Origin: DYEC01 sp034434695
GTDB taxonomy: Bacteria > Chloroflexota > Anaerolineae > Anaerolineales > Anaerolineaceae
Direction of reading: 5' to 3'
Length of the DNA stretch: 64,000 nt
Assembly: GCA_034434695.1 (NCBI GenBank)
Contig: DAOTYY010000053.1
Span: forward strand, 50,984-114,983
This document shows positions 40,971 to 49,620 of this stretch, one piece after another. A program made the translations under genes and the position numbers. Under the pieces are notes generated by a model. That model saw nothing but the letters and a program-made list of their open reading frames with translations. It had not been told where the DNA came from and ran no database searches. The stretch's first letter is position 1. The number at the start of each line of letters is the position of its first letter.

Positions 40971-43430
40971 ATGAAAAGCAAAACTTTCAAAGTATTTACC
41001 ATGGTGATGGTTTTGTTCCTGATGATTGCCCCCATCACCGCCCTGGCAGATGACGTAGCCAACAATGCAGATGCATCCGTGGATGCTGCCTACGAAACCG
41101 TATCTCTAACGGTTGGTGGTTCATCCATGAAGGTAGATTTATATATTGTGACACGCAATGGGGACGGTAAAAACGGTTGTAACCTGACTGGGGGTACAGA
41201 GCTGGTTATTCAGGTAACCTCCAGCAATTCATCAGTGGCGAGCGTCAGTCCGGCACTGATCACCTTTACAAACTGTGAGAATGTGAATGCCAATCTAACC
41301 ACTGCTGTCACGGTCAGCCCGGTGGCAACTGGCAGCGCTAACATTGAGTTCAGCATCGTCAGCAATAACACTGACGGATCATTCAACATGGATACTGCTC
41401 GCTTCACAGTTGTTGTTGCCCCACCGCCCAACACCCCACCAGTGGTCTCGGTCACCGGCGTGACCGGCGGCGCGCCCTATGAGTTCGGCACGGTACCCGC
41501 CGCAGGGTGTTCTGTGACCGATGCCGAAGACGGACCGCAAACCGTCTCACCCGTTATTGGCTCAGTCACCGGTCCGCTCGCCAGCTATGGGCTTGGTTCC
41601 CAGACGGTAACCTGTTCCTACACGGATACCGGCGGCTTGACCACCACCGCTTCGGCAACTTACAGTATTGTGGATACTATCCCGCCGACCCTATCGCTTC
41701 CGGGCGATACGACTGCCGAAGCCACCAGTGCTTCCGGCGCCATTGTCTTCTTCAGCCCAACGGCAAGCGATGCCGTGGATCCAGCTCCGGTGGTGAGCTG
41801 TTCCCCCGCTTCCGGCTCAACTTTTCCGCTCGGTGAGACAACCGTCAACTGCTCCGCGACCGATGTGGTGGGCAATTCCTCCAGCGGCAGTTTCAAGGTA
41901 ACCGTGCAGGACACCACGCCGCCAAACATCACCCTGCTCAGTCGCACCCCGGCAAACGCAAACGGCTGGAACAACGGCGATGTGACCATTGTCTGGAGCT
42001 GCTCAGATGCAGTAGGAGTGATATCCGAAACGGTAAGCGCAACCATCTCAACGGAAGGCGCCGACCAGTCCGCCACCGGAACCTGTCAGGATACCTCCGG
42101 CAATACAGCTTCCGATACGCAAACCGGCATTAACATTGACAAGACCGCTCCAACCGCTTCTGCCAGCCGCACACCGGATGCCAATGCAAACGGCTGGAAC
42201 AACACCGATGTCACCGTTTCTTTCAGCGGCACGGATGCACTCTCCGGGATTGACTTCTGCGATGCGGATGTTGTTTTGAGCGCTGAAGGCGCCGACCAAT
42301 CCGCCTCAGGTGCCTGCACCGACAAAGCCGGCAACGTCAGCGATCCTGCCACTATCAGCGGTATCAATATTGACAAGACTGCTCCGACCATCTCCGCGGC
42401 AGTCAGCCCGGCTCGCCCGGCAGGCGGCTGGTGGAATATCGCCTCTGGTGCACCGACCGCAAGCTTCACCTGTAACGACACGCTCTCCGGTCTCGATGGG
42501 AACTGCCCGGCGGATCACACCTTTGGCGAAGGTGCAGATCAATCCTACAGCCAGACAGTGTACGACAAAGCCGGCAACAGCGCCTCGGCTGGCATAAGCG
42601 ACATTGATGTTGACCTCACCGCTCCGACCATCTCCGCAGCGGTCAGCCCGGCTCGCCCGGCAAGCGGCTGGTGGAATACCGCCTCTGGTGCGCCGACCGT
42701 TACCTACACCTGCGCAGATGCCCTCTCTGGCGTTGCCTCCTGCACTGCACCATATACCTTCGGCGAGGGCGCCGATCAGAGCCACACCGGTGCCGCCATG
42801 GATAACGCCGGCAACAGTGCTTCGGCTGGCGTAAGCGATATTGATGTTGACCTCACCGCTCCGACCCTCACCTGGAATGGCGGACCAGAAGATGGCGCCA
42901 CCTACTACTTTGGCTTTGTCCCCGCCGCGCCGACTTGTGACGCCGCCGATGCGCTCTCCGGTCCGAACGGGTGCACCGTAGCAGGTTACAGCGCCGCGCT
43001 CGGCAATCACACGATGACCGCCACTGCCTATGATATGGCTGGAAACAGCTATGCAGAGACCCGTGCATACAGCGTGCTGGCATGGACATTGAAAGGCTTC
43101 TACCAACCGGTGGACATGAACGGTGTGTACAACACGGTCAAGAACGGCGCTACCGTCCCACTAAAATTTGAGATCTTTGCTGGACCAACCGAATTGACTG
43201 ACGTGGTATACGTTAAATCACTGACCTATGCCCTGACAGCCTGCAACACAATTGCCATAGCAGACGAAATCGAAACTGTGGCTACAGGCGGCACAAGTCT
43301 ACGCTACGATTGGACAGGCGGACAGTTCATCTTTAACTGGAAGACGCCCAACACAGCAGGCAAATGCTATCGGGTGACCATGTCCACGCAGGACGGCTCT
43401 TCATTGGTTGCATACTTCAAACTCAAGTAA
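40971..43430 (+). CDS. Secreted HYR/Ig-like repeat protein with C-terminal PxKF domain
   Basis: 819 aa, extracellular. Signal peptide to about residue 26 (ends ALA). An N-terminal beta domain is followed by an Ig-like segment (from about 155), an HYR-type domain with PPTLSLPGDTTAEATSASG and NCSATDVVGNSS, then four or five Ig-like modules that include two near-identical 80-residue repeats. The end (about 710-819) matches PxKF domains: GVYNTVKNGATVPLKFEIF. Many paired Cys suggest disulfides. Typical of adhesin or surface-layer-associated proteins. Ribosome-binding site AAAGGAG before ATG 40971; a strong terminator follows. Confidence 0.85.
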   Translation: MKSKTFKVFTMVMVLFLMIAPITALADDVANNADASVDAAYETVSLTVGGSSMKVDLYIVTRNGDGKNGCNLTGGTELVIQVTSSNSSVASVSPALITFTNCENVNANLTTAVTVSPVATGSANIEFSIVSNNTDGSFNMDTARFTVVVAPPPNTPPVVSVTGVTGGAPYEFGTVPAAGCSVTDAEDGPQTVSPVIGSVTGPLASYGLGSQTVTCSYTDTGGLTTTASATYSIVDTIPPTLSLPGDTTAEATSASGAIVFFSPTASDAVDPAPVVSCSPASGSTFPLGETTVNCSATDVVGNSSSGSFKVTVQDTTPPNITLLSRTPANANGWNNGDVTIVWSCSDAVGVISETVSATISTEGADQSATGTCQDTSGNTASDTQTGINIDKTAPTASASRTPDANANGWNNTDVTVSFSGTDALSGIDFCDADVVLSAEGADQSASGACTDKAGNVSDPATISGINIDKTAPTISAAVSPARPAGGWWNIASGAPTASFTCNDTLSGLDGNCPADHTFGEGADQSYSQTVYDKAGNSASAGISDIDVDLTAPTISAAVSPARPASGWWNTASGAPTVTYTCADALSGVASCTAPYTFGEGADQSHTGAAMDNAGNSASAGVSDIDVDLTAPTLTWNGGPEDGATYYFGFVPAAPTCDAADALSGPNGCTVAGYSAALGNHTMTATAYDMAGNSYAETRAYSVLAWTLKGFYQPVDMNGVYNTVKNGATVPLKFEIFAGPTELTDVVYVKSLTYALTACNTIAIADEIETVATGGTSLRYDWTGGQFIFNWKTPNTAGKCYRVTMSTQDGSSLVAYFKLK
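42361..42840 (+). repeat. Two tandem 240-bp (80-residue) repeats in the PxKF gene
   Basis: Units starting at 42361 and 42601 are close to identical over their first halves (GCTCCGACCATCTCCGC at 42381 and 42621) with an exact 240-bp offset. A third, partial unit begins near 42858. Another repeat pair with NGWNN motifs lies upstream near 41960 and 42190. Confidence 0.8.
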
Positions 43431-43453
43431 TTTGCTACTTCCTCCCCCCATTC

Positions 43454-43488
43454 ACCTGCACCGCCTCGCGCGGTGCAGGTTGTTTTTT
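43454..43488 (+). terminator. Rho-independent terminator of the PxKF gene
   Basis: Perfect 11-bp stem ACCTGCACCGC (43454-43464) with GCGGTGCAGGT (43470-43480), loop CTCGC, followed by TGTTTTTT. Confidence 0.9.
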
Positions 43489-43502
43489 AGGACAGTAAGG
43501 TA

Positions 43503-44303
43503 TCAATTCGTAAACAGGTATTCTGCGTCGAAGATGCGCAGTGTCGCCTCCGATGCGGCGGGGCGCGCAAAGGTGAAAGAAAATGTCTCGGTTGCGCCGG
43601 GAACAATTTCTCGGGGCAGGGCAGGTTCACTGCCGAGCGGCATGGTAGTCACCCCGTCCGCCAGCAGTGAAACATCTCCGCTGGTCACAGTCAGGCTTTT
43701 CTGCCCGAAATTCACAACAGATACGCTGACTTTTAGCAGTGTTCCATCCTGTGAAAGCTCCGTCCCCAGCAATGAAATTTCAGCCAGCACATCCTCTGGT
43801 TTTGGAGTGCTGACCGCTTGAATTTCCTCGCCGGCTAATTCCCCCTGTATCACCCATGCTGCAGCAGCAGGGTCACCCTGAATCACAACCGAGATGCCCG
43901 AGCTGGATTGATCCAGCAAAGCCGGAACGTCCAGAGTTTCCTGGCGAGGTGCTTCAAGGATAAAGCTCGCCGAATCGCAATTTGCCCAGGCAATGCGGGC
44001 TGGCTCTCCGCCTTTGAGGACATACCCTAGCAGGAGATTCTCCGTCGTCGGGCTGAGCAGGAATACGTAGCGGGTGGTCGTTCCCTTTACCCAATAGGCT
44101 GTATTGGAGGTATCCTGCTGAATTTTCGGCAGTGCAGAGTAGCCAGCTTTTGCCGGTTTGATCTCGAAGTTTCTTTCGGCAAGTGACAATACCGATTGAC
44201 CACACGGGGAATGGTAAGTCAACAGGGTCAACAGTTGGCAGGATATTGTAAAAAGGACCAACACTGCAAGAAAGAAAAGACTGCGATAGACCAGTAATTT
44301 CAT
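43503..44303 (-). CDS. Exported hypothetical protein with Ig-like C-terminal domain
   Basis: 266 aa. N-terminal hydrophobic stretch LFFLAVLVLFTISC could be a lipoprotein signal (Cys at about residue 22) or an anchor. The last ~100 residues have a beta-sandwich pattern (LSQDGTLLKVSVSVVNFGQKSLTV, TETFSFTFARP) similar to DUF4352-type extracellular domains. ATG 44303 is chosen from GGAGGT 6 nt upstream; the frame from 44363 is longer only upstream of that site. I do not recognise a specific family. Confidence 0.65.
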   Translation of the reverse strand: MKLLVYRSLFFLAVLVLFTISCQLLTLLTYHSPCGQSVLSLAERNFEIKPAKAGYSALPKIQQDTSNTAYWVKGTTTRYVFLLSPTTENLLLGYVLKGGEPARIAWANCDSASFILEAPRQETLDVPALLDQSSSGISVVIQGDPAAAAWVIQGELAGEEIQAVSTPKPEDVLAEISLLGTELSQDGTLLKVSVSVVNFGQKSLTVTSGDVSLLADGVTTMPLGSEPALPREIVPGATETFSFTFARPAASEATLRIFDAEYLFTN

Positions 44304-44363
44304 CCCGACCTCCACCAAAAACCTGCCGTTCAATCCACACAGCCAGCAATAATGAATCAACAC

Positions 44364-44862
44364 TCCGAATACATCTATTATAGCGTGAGCGGGAAAATAA
44401 ACAGGCGAAAAATTACACTGCGGGCGCGCTGGACATTGAGGACGTCATTCCCCTGGAAAGAAAATATGCAAAAAAGCGAAGCGGCTGATAGAAACTCCAC
44501 CCTCTACCCATCCAATTCTTGCCTCGTTAGATGGCTCATTCAGGTTTATCTATGGTAAAAAAACACTCACTTAAAATACGTCGTTTTTCGACGTATTTTT
44601 GTAAATATATTTACTTTTCCGTCACAACATGCTATATTTTGAACAGACAGGTTTCCAATCGCATCATTGACAATCTAAAAACGGATGTCCCCCTCCAGCG
44701 GCAAGCCGGCTGACGGAAAAACAAAGGCGAGAAGCAGACGGTCAGCGCATACGGCAGGCAATCCATGGTGAGCCGCTTCTGGCATCCGGCGATGTTGAGT
44801 TTCAGCCGCAGAATGGCTCTTTCAAAAATCGGTTTCTCACCCTATCTATCAGGAGGTTGACC
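44364..44862. other. Long divergent intergenic region before the carbohydrate cluster
   Basis: About 500 bp without a supported gene. It holds the 11-bp hairpin at 44573-44600 and, near the end, GGAGG at 44851 for the aminotransferase. I see no convincing promoter pair; TTGACA at 44667 lacks a good -10. Confidence 0.4.
44573..44600 (+). terminator. Perfect hairpin with T-run
   Basis: AAAATACGTCG (44573-44583) pairs with CGACGTATTTT (44589-44599) around TTTTT; its 3' arm ends in a short T-run. It looks like an intrinsic terminator, but no plus-strand gene ends just upstream, so it may be a leftover or an attenuator for the aminotransferase leader. Confidence 0.5.
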
Positions 44863-46200
44863 ATGAGTTTTTACGAAGACTATATCGCCCGCACTCCCGC
44901 CTCGGCAAAGGCAGCCCAGCGCGCTCAGGCGATCATCCCCGGCGGCGTGGGCAGTGCCATTCAGTTCTGGCCGCCGTATCCCATCTACGTCAAAGAAAGC
45001 AAAGGCGCCTACGTCTGGGATCTGGACGGCAACCGATACATAGATTATTGCATGTGCTACGCCGCCATGGTTGCTGGGCACGCCGACCCGGTGATTGCCG
45101 AAGCCATCGCCGAACAGGCAAAGAAAGGCACCCTATATGGGATGCCGGCAGTGGTAGCGACCGAGCTGGCAGAAGAGATACAACGCCGCTATCCGGTGAT
45201 TGAAATGCTGCGCTTCACCCAATCCGGTGTAGAAGCTACCATGTACGCAGTGCGGCTGGCGCGTGCCGCCACGCAAAAAATGGGGGTGCTGAAAGTCGAG
45301 GGGGCATATCACGGCGCATCGGATGTGTTGATGGTAAGCTGCGCTGTGCCGTCCAATGTCCCTGCCGGACCGCCCTGGATGCCCTCGTCAATCGTAGAAA
45401 GCGCCGGCATACCCGAAGGCGCCACCAGACACACTTACATTGTCCAGTTCAACGACCTGGAGAGTCTGGAATACCAGCTCAAAAAGCATGAAGGGGAAAT
45501 TGCCTGTTTTATTCTGGAACCTTGCATGACCAACGGCGGTGTTATTCCACCCGACCCCGGTTATCTGCAAGGTGTGCGTGAGTTGACCCGCAAGTACAAT
45601 GTCCTGCTCATCTTTGACGAGGTCAAAGTGGGCTGCCGCATTGCCTATGGCGGCGCCTGCGAAAAATACGGCATTGAGCCGGATCTGGTCTGTCTGGCAA
45701 AAGCAATCGGCGGTGGTACCCCGCTGGGCGCCTTTGGCGGTCGGCGCGACCTGATGAACCTGATCTCGCCGCTGGGTCCGGCGGTGCATTTTGGCACCTA
45801 TAATGCCAACCCGCTCACCACTGCCGCTGGGCTTGCCTGCCTCACCAAAGTGCTGACAAAAGAAAAATATGCTGAAATGGACCGTCTGGGAGCGAAATAT
45901 GCGGCAGGGCTGAAGGAGATCATCAACCGGCTTGGGCTGCCAGCCTGTGTCACCCATGAAGGACCGCTAGGCGGCATCCAGTTTGTGCCCGAGATCCCGC
46001 ACACCTACCGCCAGGCAAACCAATGCAATAAAGCTATGTGGCGCGAATACTGGTACGGGATGCTCAGCAAGGGTGTCATCCCAATGGGCAGCGGATGGTT
46101 TGAGGAATACTCAATCTCAGCCGCTCACACCGACGCTGATATTGACGAAACGCTTAACATCACTGAGGATGTGCTGAAAGAGGTCAAAAAACTAGCGTAA
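44863..46200 (+). CDS. Class III aminotransferase, glutamate-1-semialdehyde aminomutase-like
   Basis: 445 aa PLP enzyme, fold type I. AIIPGGVGSAIQFWPPYP near the N-terminus and GAYVWDLDGNRYIDY are typical of the GSA-AM-like group. The PLP-binding ILEP and FDEVKVG segments and Schiff-base Lys at about 280 in CLAKAIGGGTPLGAFGG are intact. True hemL would have heme genes nearby; here the context is sugar catabolism, so an amino-sugar or related substrate is more likely (inference). GGAGG 7 nt upstream supports ATG 44863. A terminator follows, so it is transcribed apart from the next genes. Confidence 0.85.
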   Translation: MSFYEDYIARTPASAKAAQRAQAIIPGGVGSAIQFWPPYPIYVKESKGAYVWDLDGNRYIDYCMCYAAMVAGHADPVIAEAIAEQAKKGTLYGMPAVVATELAEEIQRRYPVIEMLRFTQSGVEATMYAVRLARAATQKMGVLKVEGAYHGASDVLMVSCAVPSNVPAGPPWMPSSIVESAGIPEGATRHTYIVQFNDLESLEYQLKKHEGEIACFILEPCMTNGGVIPPDPGYLQGVRELTRKYNVLLIFDEVKVGCRIAYGGACEKYGIEPDLVCLAKAIGGGTPLGAFGGRRDLMNLISPLGPAVHFGTYNANPLTTAAGLACLTKVLTKEKYAEMDRLGAKYAAGLKEIINRLGLPACVTHEGPLGGIQFVPEIPHTYRQANQCNKAMWREYWYGMLSKGVIPMGSGWFEEYSISAAHTDADIDETLNITEDVLKEVKKLA

Positions 46201-46225
46201 TTCTTACCAGTGGGTTCCACCCCGG

Positions 46226-46260
46226 CCCTCCCGCAGAATTTGCTTGCGGGAGGGTCTTTT
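46226..46260 (+). terminator. Rho-independent terminator of the aminotransferase gene
   Basis: CCCTCCCGCA (46226-46235) pairs with TGCGGGAGGG (46245-46254), loop of 9 nt, then TCTTTT. The stem is similar in sequence to that of the SIMPL-gene terminator. Confidence 0.85.
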
Positions 46261-46312
46261 GTCATCCGGCCTCCGGTTAGACCTGACCAATAGCATTGCT
46301 CGACAAAGCAAG

Positions 46313-46341
46313 TTGCCTTTTCACATAAAAAGGTCTATAAT
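46313..46341 (+). promoter_or_regulatory. Promoter of the sugar-isomerase operon
   Basis: TTGCCT (46313-46318), 17-bp spacer, TATAAT (46336-46341); transcription start near 46348. A tandem TGTCAT pair (46360-46371) lies just downstream in the leader. Confidence 0.65.
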
Positions 46342-46394
46342 TTTGGAAAGACTAACATTTGTCATTGTCATTTGAAAATTACAGAGGAGTAAAT

Positions 46395-47384
46395 ATGAAT
46401 CCACCCAAAATTGCTGCAATTCTTGGCGTTTATGGTAACCCTGCTGATCGGTTTATGACCCGGGGTTACCGCAAAAGCGCGGCGAGCGCAGTTGAGCGGA
46501 TTGCACTCGTCGCCAAAGCAGGCTTCATCCGCGGTATTGAGGTCACTGCCGGTAAGGATGACGATCTCAACCCGCAGAATATAAAGGATATTCAGGATGC
46601 ACTCCAACATCACAACCTGAAACTTTGTGCAGTCAACCCCAATCTGTGGGGAGAAGCCGAATGGTGGCGCGGCACGCTGGGAGCGCCTGATGCGCAAACG
46701 CGCAGTCTGGCAGCAGACCACATCCGTTCTGTCATGGATCTGGCAGCCGAACTAGGCTGTGATTATGTGGGCATCTGGCCCGGTCAGGACGGTTTTGACT
46801 ATTTCTTTGAAGTGGATTACCAGAAAATGTACGAATGGTGGGTGAGCGGTATGCAGAAATGTGCCGACCACAATCCACAGATTCGTTTGGGATTGGAATT
46901 CAAGCCGTTTGAGCCGCGGGCGCGTTCATTCCTCAGCAACTATACCAAAACCCTGCTGTTACTGAGGGATATTGACCGTCCTAATGTTGGATTGACATTT
47001 GATGTAGGACATTCATTGTATGCCCGGGATAACCTTGGGGAAGTGGTCGCACTCAGCCAACGGGAAGGTAAATTGTTCCATGTGCATCTGAACGATAACT
47101 ACGCCGACTGGGACTGGGACTTAAACTTTGGTTCAGTCCATTTCTTTGATTTTATCGAAATGCTCTACTGGCTGAAGCGCACCGGTTATCAGGGCTGGCT
47201 TTCCATGGACCTGTTTCCCTATCGTACCGAAGGCACCGATTCGGTAACTGAAAGTGCAAACTGGCTGCTTAAACTGTATGAACTGGTAAATCAGGTTGAG
47301 CTGACCCAATGGAATGAGTTGATTGCTCAAAGCGACCCAATTGCCGCCTCGCGTTTCCTGCGCAGGTTGATGTTCGGCTCCTGA
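46395..47384 (+). CDS. Sugar isomerase/epimerase, xylose-isomerase-like TIM barrel
   Basis: 329 aa. AP-endonuclease-2 / xylose isomerase-like barrel with a likely divalent-metal site: Glu in LGLEFKPF, Asp and His in LTFDVGHS, and HVHLNDN; NPNLWGEAEWW gives aromatic active-site residues. The pathway position, directly before a rhamnulokinase-like kinase and a class II aldolase, suggests it makes the ketose (or epimer) that the kinase phosphorylates. GAGGAG 5 nt upstream supports ATG 46395. Exact substrate unknown. Confidence 0.82.
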   Translation: MNPPKIAAILGVYGNPADRFMTRGYRKSAASAVERIALVAKAGFIRGIEVTAGKDDDLNPQNIKDIQDALQHHNLKLCAVNPNLWGEAEWWRGTLGAPDAQTRSLAADHIRSVMDLAAELGCDYVGIWPGQDGFDYFFEVDYQKMYEWWVSGMQKCADHNPQIRLGLEFKPFEPRARSFLSNYTKTLLLLRDIDRPNVGLTFDVGHSLYARDNLGEVVALSQREGKLFHVHLNDNYADWDWDLNFGSVHFFDFIEMLYWLKRTGYQGWLSMDLFPYRTEGTDSVTESANWLLKLYELVNQVELTQWNELIAQSDPIAASRFLRRLMFGS

Positions 47385-47411
47385 ACCGCTTTGTGCCGCT
47401 CAGGAGGTTGT

Positions 47412-48905
47412 ATGAGCCATACCCTCAAGTTATTTGCTGTGGACATTGGCGCGTCCGGTGGACGTTGTTCTCTGGCATCGTTTGACGGCGAAAAGATCTC
47501 TCTGGAAGTGGTTTACCGCTTCCCCAATGGTCCCATCGAGGTAATGGGGCACTGGCACTGGAACGTGCTCAGCCTGTATCAGGGAGTCAAAGAAGGGCTG
47601 ATTCGGGTTGCACATTTGCACCGAAACGATTTGCGCAGTATTGCCATTGATACCTGGGGCGTGGACTTTGCCCTGCTGGACCGCTATGGAAAACTGGTTA
47701 GCAACCCCTATTGCGCAAGAGACCCGCAAACCCGCGGTGTCTACGCTGAAATCTTTTCATTGATCAGTAAAAGGGATCTGTTTTACCAGACAGGCGTTCA
47801 GTTCATGGAAATCAACAGTATTGTTCAACTAATGGCGATGAAGCTGAATAGCGACCCCGCCTATTTATCTGCAGCCACCTTTTTGACCATCCCGGACTTG
47901 ATCAATTACTGGCTGACCGGTGTCAAAGCCTGTGAGTACACCAATGCCACAACCACCCAACTGTTCAACACACAAACAGGCGACTGGGCTTTTCCGGTCA
48001 TCCAAAGACTGGGGTTTCCAGAAACGCTTTTCCCCGAAGTGATCCCCCCGGGCACAATGCTAGGCAATATCCGCGCGGCGCTGGCAGAAGAGGTTGGATT
48101 GCACAACGTTGCTGTTATCGCCACCGCCACCCACGACACTGCCGCTGCAGTCGCCGCAGTTCCTGCACGGCAACCCAATTTTGGTTACATCAGTTCCGGC
48201 ACCTGGGCTTTACTAGGCCGCGAATTGAATCAGCCGCTCTTCTCAGATCAGGTACTGGAATACAACTTTGCCAATGAGGGGGGCGTTTTTGGCACCATCA
48301 CCTTCTTGAAAAACATCCTCAGTATGTGGTTTTTACAGGAATTGCAGCGCATCTGGCGGATCCGGGAGCGGGAGTATTCCTGGCAGGAGCTGATCAATAT
48401 GGCAATGGAATCCCAACCATTCGTGGCGTTCATTGACCCTGACCACCCGGACTTTATACTGCCCGGCGATATGCCGGCAAAAATTCAACAAGTCTGCGCG
48501 GATACCGGTCAGAGAGTGCCACAAACCAAAGGTGAAATCGTACGCGTGGTACTTGAATCACTCGCCTGCAAATATCGCCTGATCCATGATCGTGCAACCA
48601 GCCTGATTGGATATTCTGCGCCGATTGTCCATATCATGGGCGGCGGTTCCCAAAACTGCCTGCTTAACCAGTTTACTGCTAATATCCTCAATACCCCGAT
48701 CATTGCCGGACCTGCAGAAGCCACGACGCTGGGAAATATCCTTGTCCAAATGCAGGCTCTGGGGCTCATTCGTTCCCTGGAAGAAGGGCGGGAACTGATA
48801 CGCCGCTCTGTTCACACGGATGAATTTGCCCCCCAGGAAGTTGACCGCTGGGAAGCAGCTTATCAGAATTTTCTTGCCCGCACCGGACTGGCGGCAGTTT
48901 GCTGA
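47412..48905 (+). CDS. FGGY carbohydrate kinase, rhamnulokinase-like
   Basis: 497 aa. Two-domain FGGY sugar kinase. N-terminal FAVDIGASGGRCSLASFDG (phosphate 1 loop), IAIDTWGVDFALLDRYG with catalytic Asp, YCARDPQT, and C-terminal GYISSGTWALLGRE and HIMGGGSQNCLLNQ. These are RhaB-type features, so a 6-deoxy-ketohexose such as L-rhamnulose is a plausible substrate (inference). GGAGG upstream of ATG 47412. Sits between the isomerase and aldolase genes. Confidence 0.88.
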   Translation: MSHTLKLFAVDIGASGGRCSLASFDGEKISLEVVYRFPNGPIEVMGHWHWNVLSLYQGVKEGLIRVAHLHRNDLRSIAIDTWGVDFALLDRYGKLVSNPYCARDPQTRGVYAEIFSLISKRDLFYQTGVQFMEINSIVQLMAMKLNSDPAYLSAATFLTIPDLINYWLTGVKACEYTNATTTQLFNTQTGDWAFPVIQRLGFPETLFPEVIPPGTMLGNIRAALAEEVGLHNVAVIATATHDTAAAVAAVPARQPNFGYISSGTWALLGRELNQPLFSDQVLEYNFANEGGVFGTITFLKNILSMWFLQELQRIWRIREREYSWQELINMAMESQPFVAFIDPDHPDFILPGDMPAKIQQVCADTGQRVPQTKGEIVRVVLESLACKYRLIHDRATSLIGYSAPIVHIMGGGSQNCLLNQFTANILNTPIIAGPAEATTLGNILVQMQALGLIRSLEEGRELIRRSVHTDEFAPQEVDRWEAAYQNFLARTGLAAVC

Positions 48906-48928
48906 TTTACAACAAGAACCTCAAAAGC

Positions 48929-48955
48929 TGTCAATTGTCAATGTATTTTGTCAAT
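48929..48955 (+). promoter_or_regulatory. Three TGTCAAT repeats upstream of the aldolase promoter
   Basis: TGTCAAT at 48929-48935 and 48936-48942 (directly tandem) and at 48949-48955. They end 6 bp before the extended -10 at 48961-48969. Likely a binding site for a sugar-responsive regulator. A related TGTCAT pair is in the leader of the isomerase operon (46360-46371). Confidence 0.4.
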
Positions 48956-48960
48956 ATATG

Positions 48961-48969
48961 TGATATACT
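48961..48969 (+). promoter_or_regulatory. Extended -10 promoter of the aldolase operon
   Basis: TGATATACT; a start near 48976 gives a leader of about 35 nt with Shine-Dalgarno AGGAGG before the ATG at 49012. Confidence 0.55.
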
Positions 48970-49011
48970 TAGATAAAATTATATACTCCACCCCTCAGGA
49001 GGCTTAATCAT

Positions 49012-49599
49012 ATGTCCGATCTTCCCGAACAGATCGTATATATCGCCCGGCGCATGTTTGAGCGTCGGTTGACAGATATTTCTGGCGGCAACATTAGTGC
49101 CTGCGAAAACAACACACTGTATATCACGCCCAAATACAGCGGCAGTCAGAAACACTGGCAACTTGAACCGGATGCCGTCCTCTCCGGTTCACTGGATGCA
49201 GAGTGGTTCAGCAATCCCTTATTCTCGCGTGAGGGCAAAGCCCATCTTTCCATCTATCGCAATATGCCGTTCGTTGGCGCGGTGATCCATGCTCATCCGT
49301 TTCATGTGCTGCCATTTTGTGCCGCTGGCAAACCTATCCCGCCCATTATGGAGAACACACAAAAATTCGGTGTTATTGAGGTTGTCCCCGCCGCCCCGGC
49401 ACACAGTCAGGAACTCGCTGACAATGTCGTTGCCGGTCTGCGTGATCAGGAAGAGCGCATTCGCAAACAGGCAGCCGCTGTTCTGGTTCCACGGCATGGT
49501 ATTTTTATCGCTGCGAAAGATTTATTTGCCGGATTGGACGCGTTGGAACGGATTGACTGGAACGCATGGTGTGTTTTGGCGCAGAAACTGCTTCAGTAG
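49012..49599 (+). CDS. Class II aldolase/adducin family protein
   Basis: 195 aa, shorter than RhaD but normal for FucA/AraD-type aldolases. Zinc ligands are visible as HAHPFH (His93, His95) and PRHGIF (His162); Glu74 in SREGKAHLSIY is the catalytic acid/base position; the N-terminal SGGNIS phosphate-binding loop is present. Cleaves a phosphorylated ketose, classically to DHAP and an aldehyde. Begins the operon aldolase, PfkB, cyclase, E1alpha, E1beta, E2. Confidence 0.88.
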   Translation: MSDLPEQIVYIARRMFERRLTDISGGNISACENNTLYITPKYSGSQKHWQLEPDAVLSGSLDAEWFSNPLFSREGKAHLSIYRNMPFVGAVIHAHPFHVLPFCAAGKPIPPIMENTQKFGVIEVVPAAPAHSQELADNVVAGLRDQEERIRKQAAAVLVPRHGIFIAAKDLFAGLDALERIDWNAWCVLAQKLLQ

Positions 49600-49620
49600 T
49601 TTCCAAAAGGGGGATGCAAC

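Noticed and set aside
42306..43106. Minus-strand ORF of 266 codons
   Set aside because: It is the antisense shadow of the PxKF repeat gene, whose GC-rich repetitive codons suppress stops on the other strand. No ribosome-binding site and no protein-like pattern.
44863..46200. Glutamate-1-semialdehyde aminomutase (hemL) for heme synthesis
   Set aside because: Sequence resembles the family broadly, but no heme genes are near and it borders a sugar-catabolic cluster, so I kept the general class III call.
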